DNA of 15,147 nt from contig NZ_DASWYS010000328.1 in assembly GCF_036404855.1 (NCBI RefSeq), positions 1 through 15,147 of the forward strand, written 5' to 3'. Shown piece after piece: positions 14,574-15,147 of the stretch (position 1 is the first letter of the stretch; each line of letters opens with the position of its first letter). The stretch is from Pelomonas sp036404855 (GTDB lineage Bacteria; Pseudomonadota; Gammaproteobacteria; Burkholderiales; Burkholderiaceae_C). The notes beneath the pieces are model-generated. The model had not been told where the DNA came from, did not search any database, and was given only the letters and a program-made list of their open reading frames with translations. The position numbers were made by a program, and so were the translations under genes.

Positions 14574-14605
14574 ACAAGGCCCGCCCCATGGCGGGCCTTG
14601 TCTTT
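14574..14605 (+). terminator. Strong intrinsic terminator of the cytochrome b561-yceI operon
   Basis: ACAAGGCCCGCC (14574-14585) and GGCGGGCCTTGT (14590-14601) form a perfect 12-bp stem with a CCAT loop; CTTT follows. It starts 18 bases after the last yceI stop. The stem is long and GC-rich; the T-tract is short, as is usual in GC-rich genomes. Confidence 0.88.
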
Positions 14606-14746
14606 GGTGCGTCCGCCTGGGCGCACGCCTGCGGGCACAGGGGCGTCCACCTGCCAGCGCCGAAGCCTGTGGCCCGTCCCAGGGGCAGCCGGGCGCGGGT
14701 CGGCGCAGCCCAGGGCTGTCAGGCGAACTTCGGCATGGCGCGGACG

Positions 14747-14773
14747 CCCGAACCGCCCGAACCGCCCGAACCG
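14747..14773 (+). repeat. Three perfect tandem copies of a 9-base unit
   Basis: CCCGAACCG occurs three times in a row without mismatch (14747, 14756, 14765). It lies in non-coding DNA. Nine-base units would keep frame if translated, but no gene is supported here. It probably arose by slippage and its copy number could vary between strains. Confidence 0.85.
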
Positions 14774-14930
14774 GCCGGTGCGCGCCGGGACGCGCCCGCA
14801 TGCAGATGGGAGTGGCCAGGGGGCTGCCGATGAGGGCGGCCCCGTGTGCTGCATCCGTCCCCACGGCCTGTCGCATGCCGGTGCAGTTCGTCCCCCGGGC
14901 AGGGCGGAGCGTCGCTTGGGCCCCACGCCG

Positions 14931-14945
14931 CGCAAAACGCTTGCG
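14931..14945. promoter_or_regulatory. Inverted repeat upstream of the last gene
   Basis: CGCAA-AACGC-TTGCG is a perfect 5-5-5 inverted repeat ending 30 bases before the start at 14976. TACAGT (14946-14951), a 4-of-6 match to a -10 box, touches it directly. The layout suits an operator over a promoter, but no -35 is evident. Its geometry equals that of the repeat at 3729-3743, and both contain a GCAA/TTGC core. Confidence 0.33.
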
Positions 14946-14975
14946 TACAGTGGCTCCCAACGACGATTCCCAGCC

Positions 14976-15147
14976 ATGAGTACCTCCTTCACCCCCAGCC
15001 CCCAGCAAAAGCTCTGGATCGAGCGCTGGCAGCGCTTTTCGGCCGCCGCGGTGCGTGCCTTCCACGCCTACGCCGGCTGGCTGGTGGGCATCAGCTGGAA
15101 GCGCTTCGCGCTGCTGTCGCTGGCGCTGCTCATCGGCGTCAACGTGG
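14976..15147 (+). CDS. N-terminal fragment of a membrane protein, possibly a sensor histidine kinase
   Basis: The first 57 codons of a gene cut by the window edge. A soluble, polar N-terminus (MSTSFTPSPQQKLWIERWQR) leads through FHAYAGWLVGISWKRF to a strongly hydrophobic helix LALLSLALLIGVNV-like segment at about 44-57, which is still open. The WLVGISWKRF-plus-helix pattern reminds me of the N-terminus of LytS/His_kinase-type sensor kinases in Burkholderiales, but no kinase motif is in view, so this is a guess. The ATG lacks a strong Shine-Dalgarno. An inverted repeat and possible -10 lie just upstream. The terminator at 14574 separates it from the yceI operon. Confidence 0.55.
   Translation, partial: MSTSFTPSPQQKLWIERWQRFSAAAVRAFHAYAGWLVGISWKRFALLSLALLIGVNV

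Larger units (their letters stand above)
14606..14975. other. 370-base GC-rich stretch without a supported gene
   Basis: Open frames on both strands here are compositionally biased (Arg/Pro/Gly) and match no family I know. The only structured elements are the three 9-base repeats at 14747-14773 and the inverted repeat at 14931-14945 just before the next gene. I see nothing else in it. Confidence 0.5.

Noticed and set aside
14747..14773. CRISPR-like repeat
   Set aside because: Units are nine bases and directly adjacent with no spacers.
14552..14992. A 146-codon minus-strand frame after the yceI operon
   Set aside because: It runs through the terminator and the 9-base repeats, is biased to Arg/Pro/Gly and matches no family.

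Overview
The window is GC-rich chromosomal DNA with tightly packed genes. It looks like a betaproteobacterium of the order Burkholderiales, probably near Roseateles, Rubrivivax or Leptothrix. This rests on base composition, a fused indolepyruvate:ferredoxin oxidoreductase next to an Lrp-type regulator, a yceJ-yceI type module, a PEP-CTERM protein, and the style of the proteins. The genus is an inference. I see no rRNA, tRNA, CRISPR array, insertion sequence or phage gene.

Left part (1-3672). A plus-strand isocitrate lyase/PEP-mutase family gene (25-831) ends tail-to-tail, with a 10-base overlap, against a four-gene minus-strand operon. In transcription order the operon encodes an Lrp/AsnC regulator (3672-3175), a YfcE-like metallophosphoesterase (3162-2425), an EamA-type amino-acid exporter (2367-1471) and a small secreted protein of unknown function (1460-822). 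The gaps are 12, 57 and 10 bases.

Centre (3673-7883). A 219-base divergent control region separates the regulator from a 1185-residue fused indolepyruvate:ferredoxin oxidoreductase (3892-7449). It is locally AT-rich and holds an Lrp-like inverted repeat and phased direct repeats. The oxidoreductase probably converts aryl-pyruvates from aromatic amino acids to aryl-acetyl-CoA. A 434-base stretch without a convincing gene follows; it may hold decayed coding sequence.

Right-centre (7884-12765). A putative NTF2-fold/SnoaL-like lipoprotein (minus) faces away from an orphan family-3 solute-binding protein (plus). Next is a translationally coupled pair, a DUF2167 membrane-anchored protein and an M50 site-2 protease. 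After that come a PEP-CTERM exosortase substrate and a second DMT-family transporter.

Right (12862-15147). A cytochrome b561 is followed by two secreted YceI-family lipocalin-like proteins. The group closes with a very strong intrinsic terminator. This is an expanded version of the yceJ-yceI arrangement and suggests quinone or isoprenoid handling in the periplasm. A 370-base GC-rich gap with three perfect 9-base repeats precedes the first 57 codons of a membrane protein, possibly a sensor histidine kinase, cut by the window edge.

Most of the window is ordinary core or accessory chromosome. The items most worth a second look are the DUF2167/site-2 protease pair, the Lrp control region and its operon, and the cytochrome b561-YceI-YceI module.
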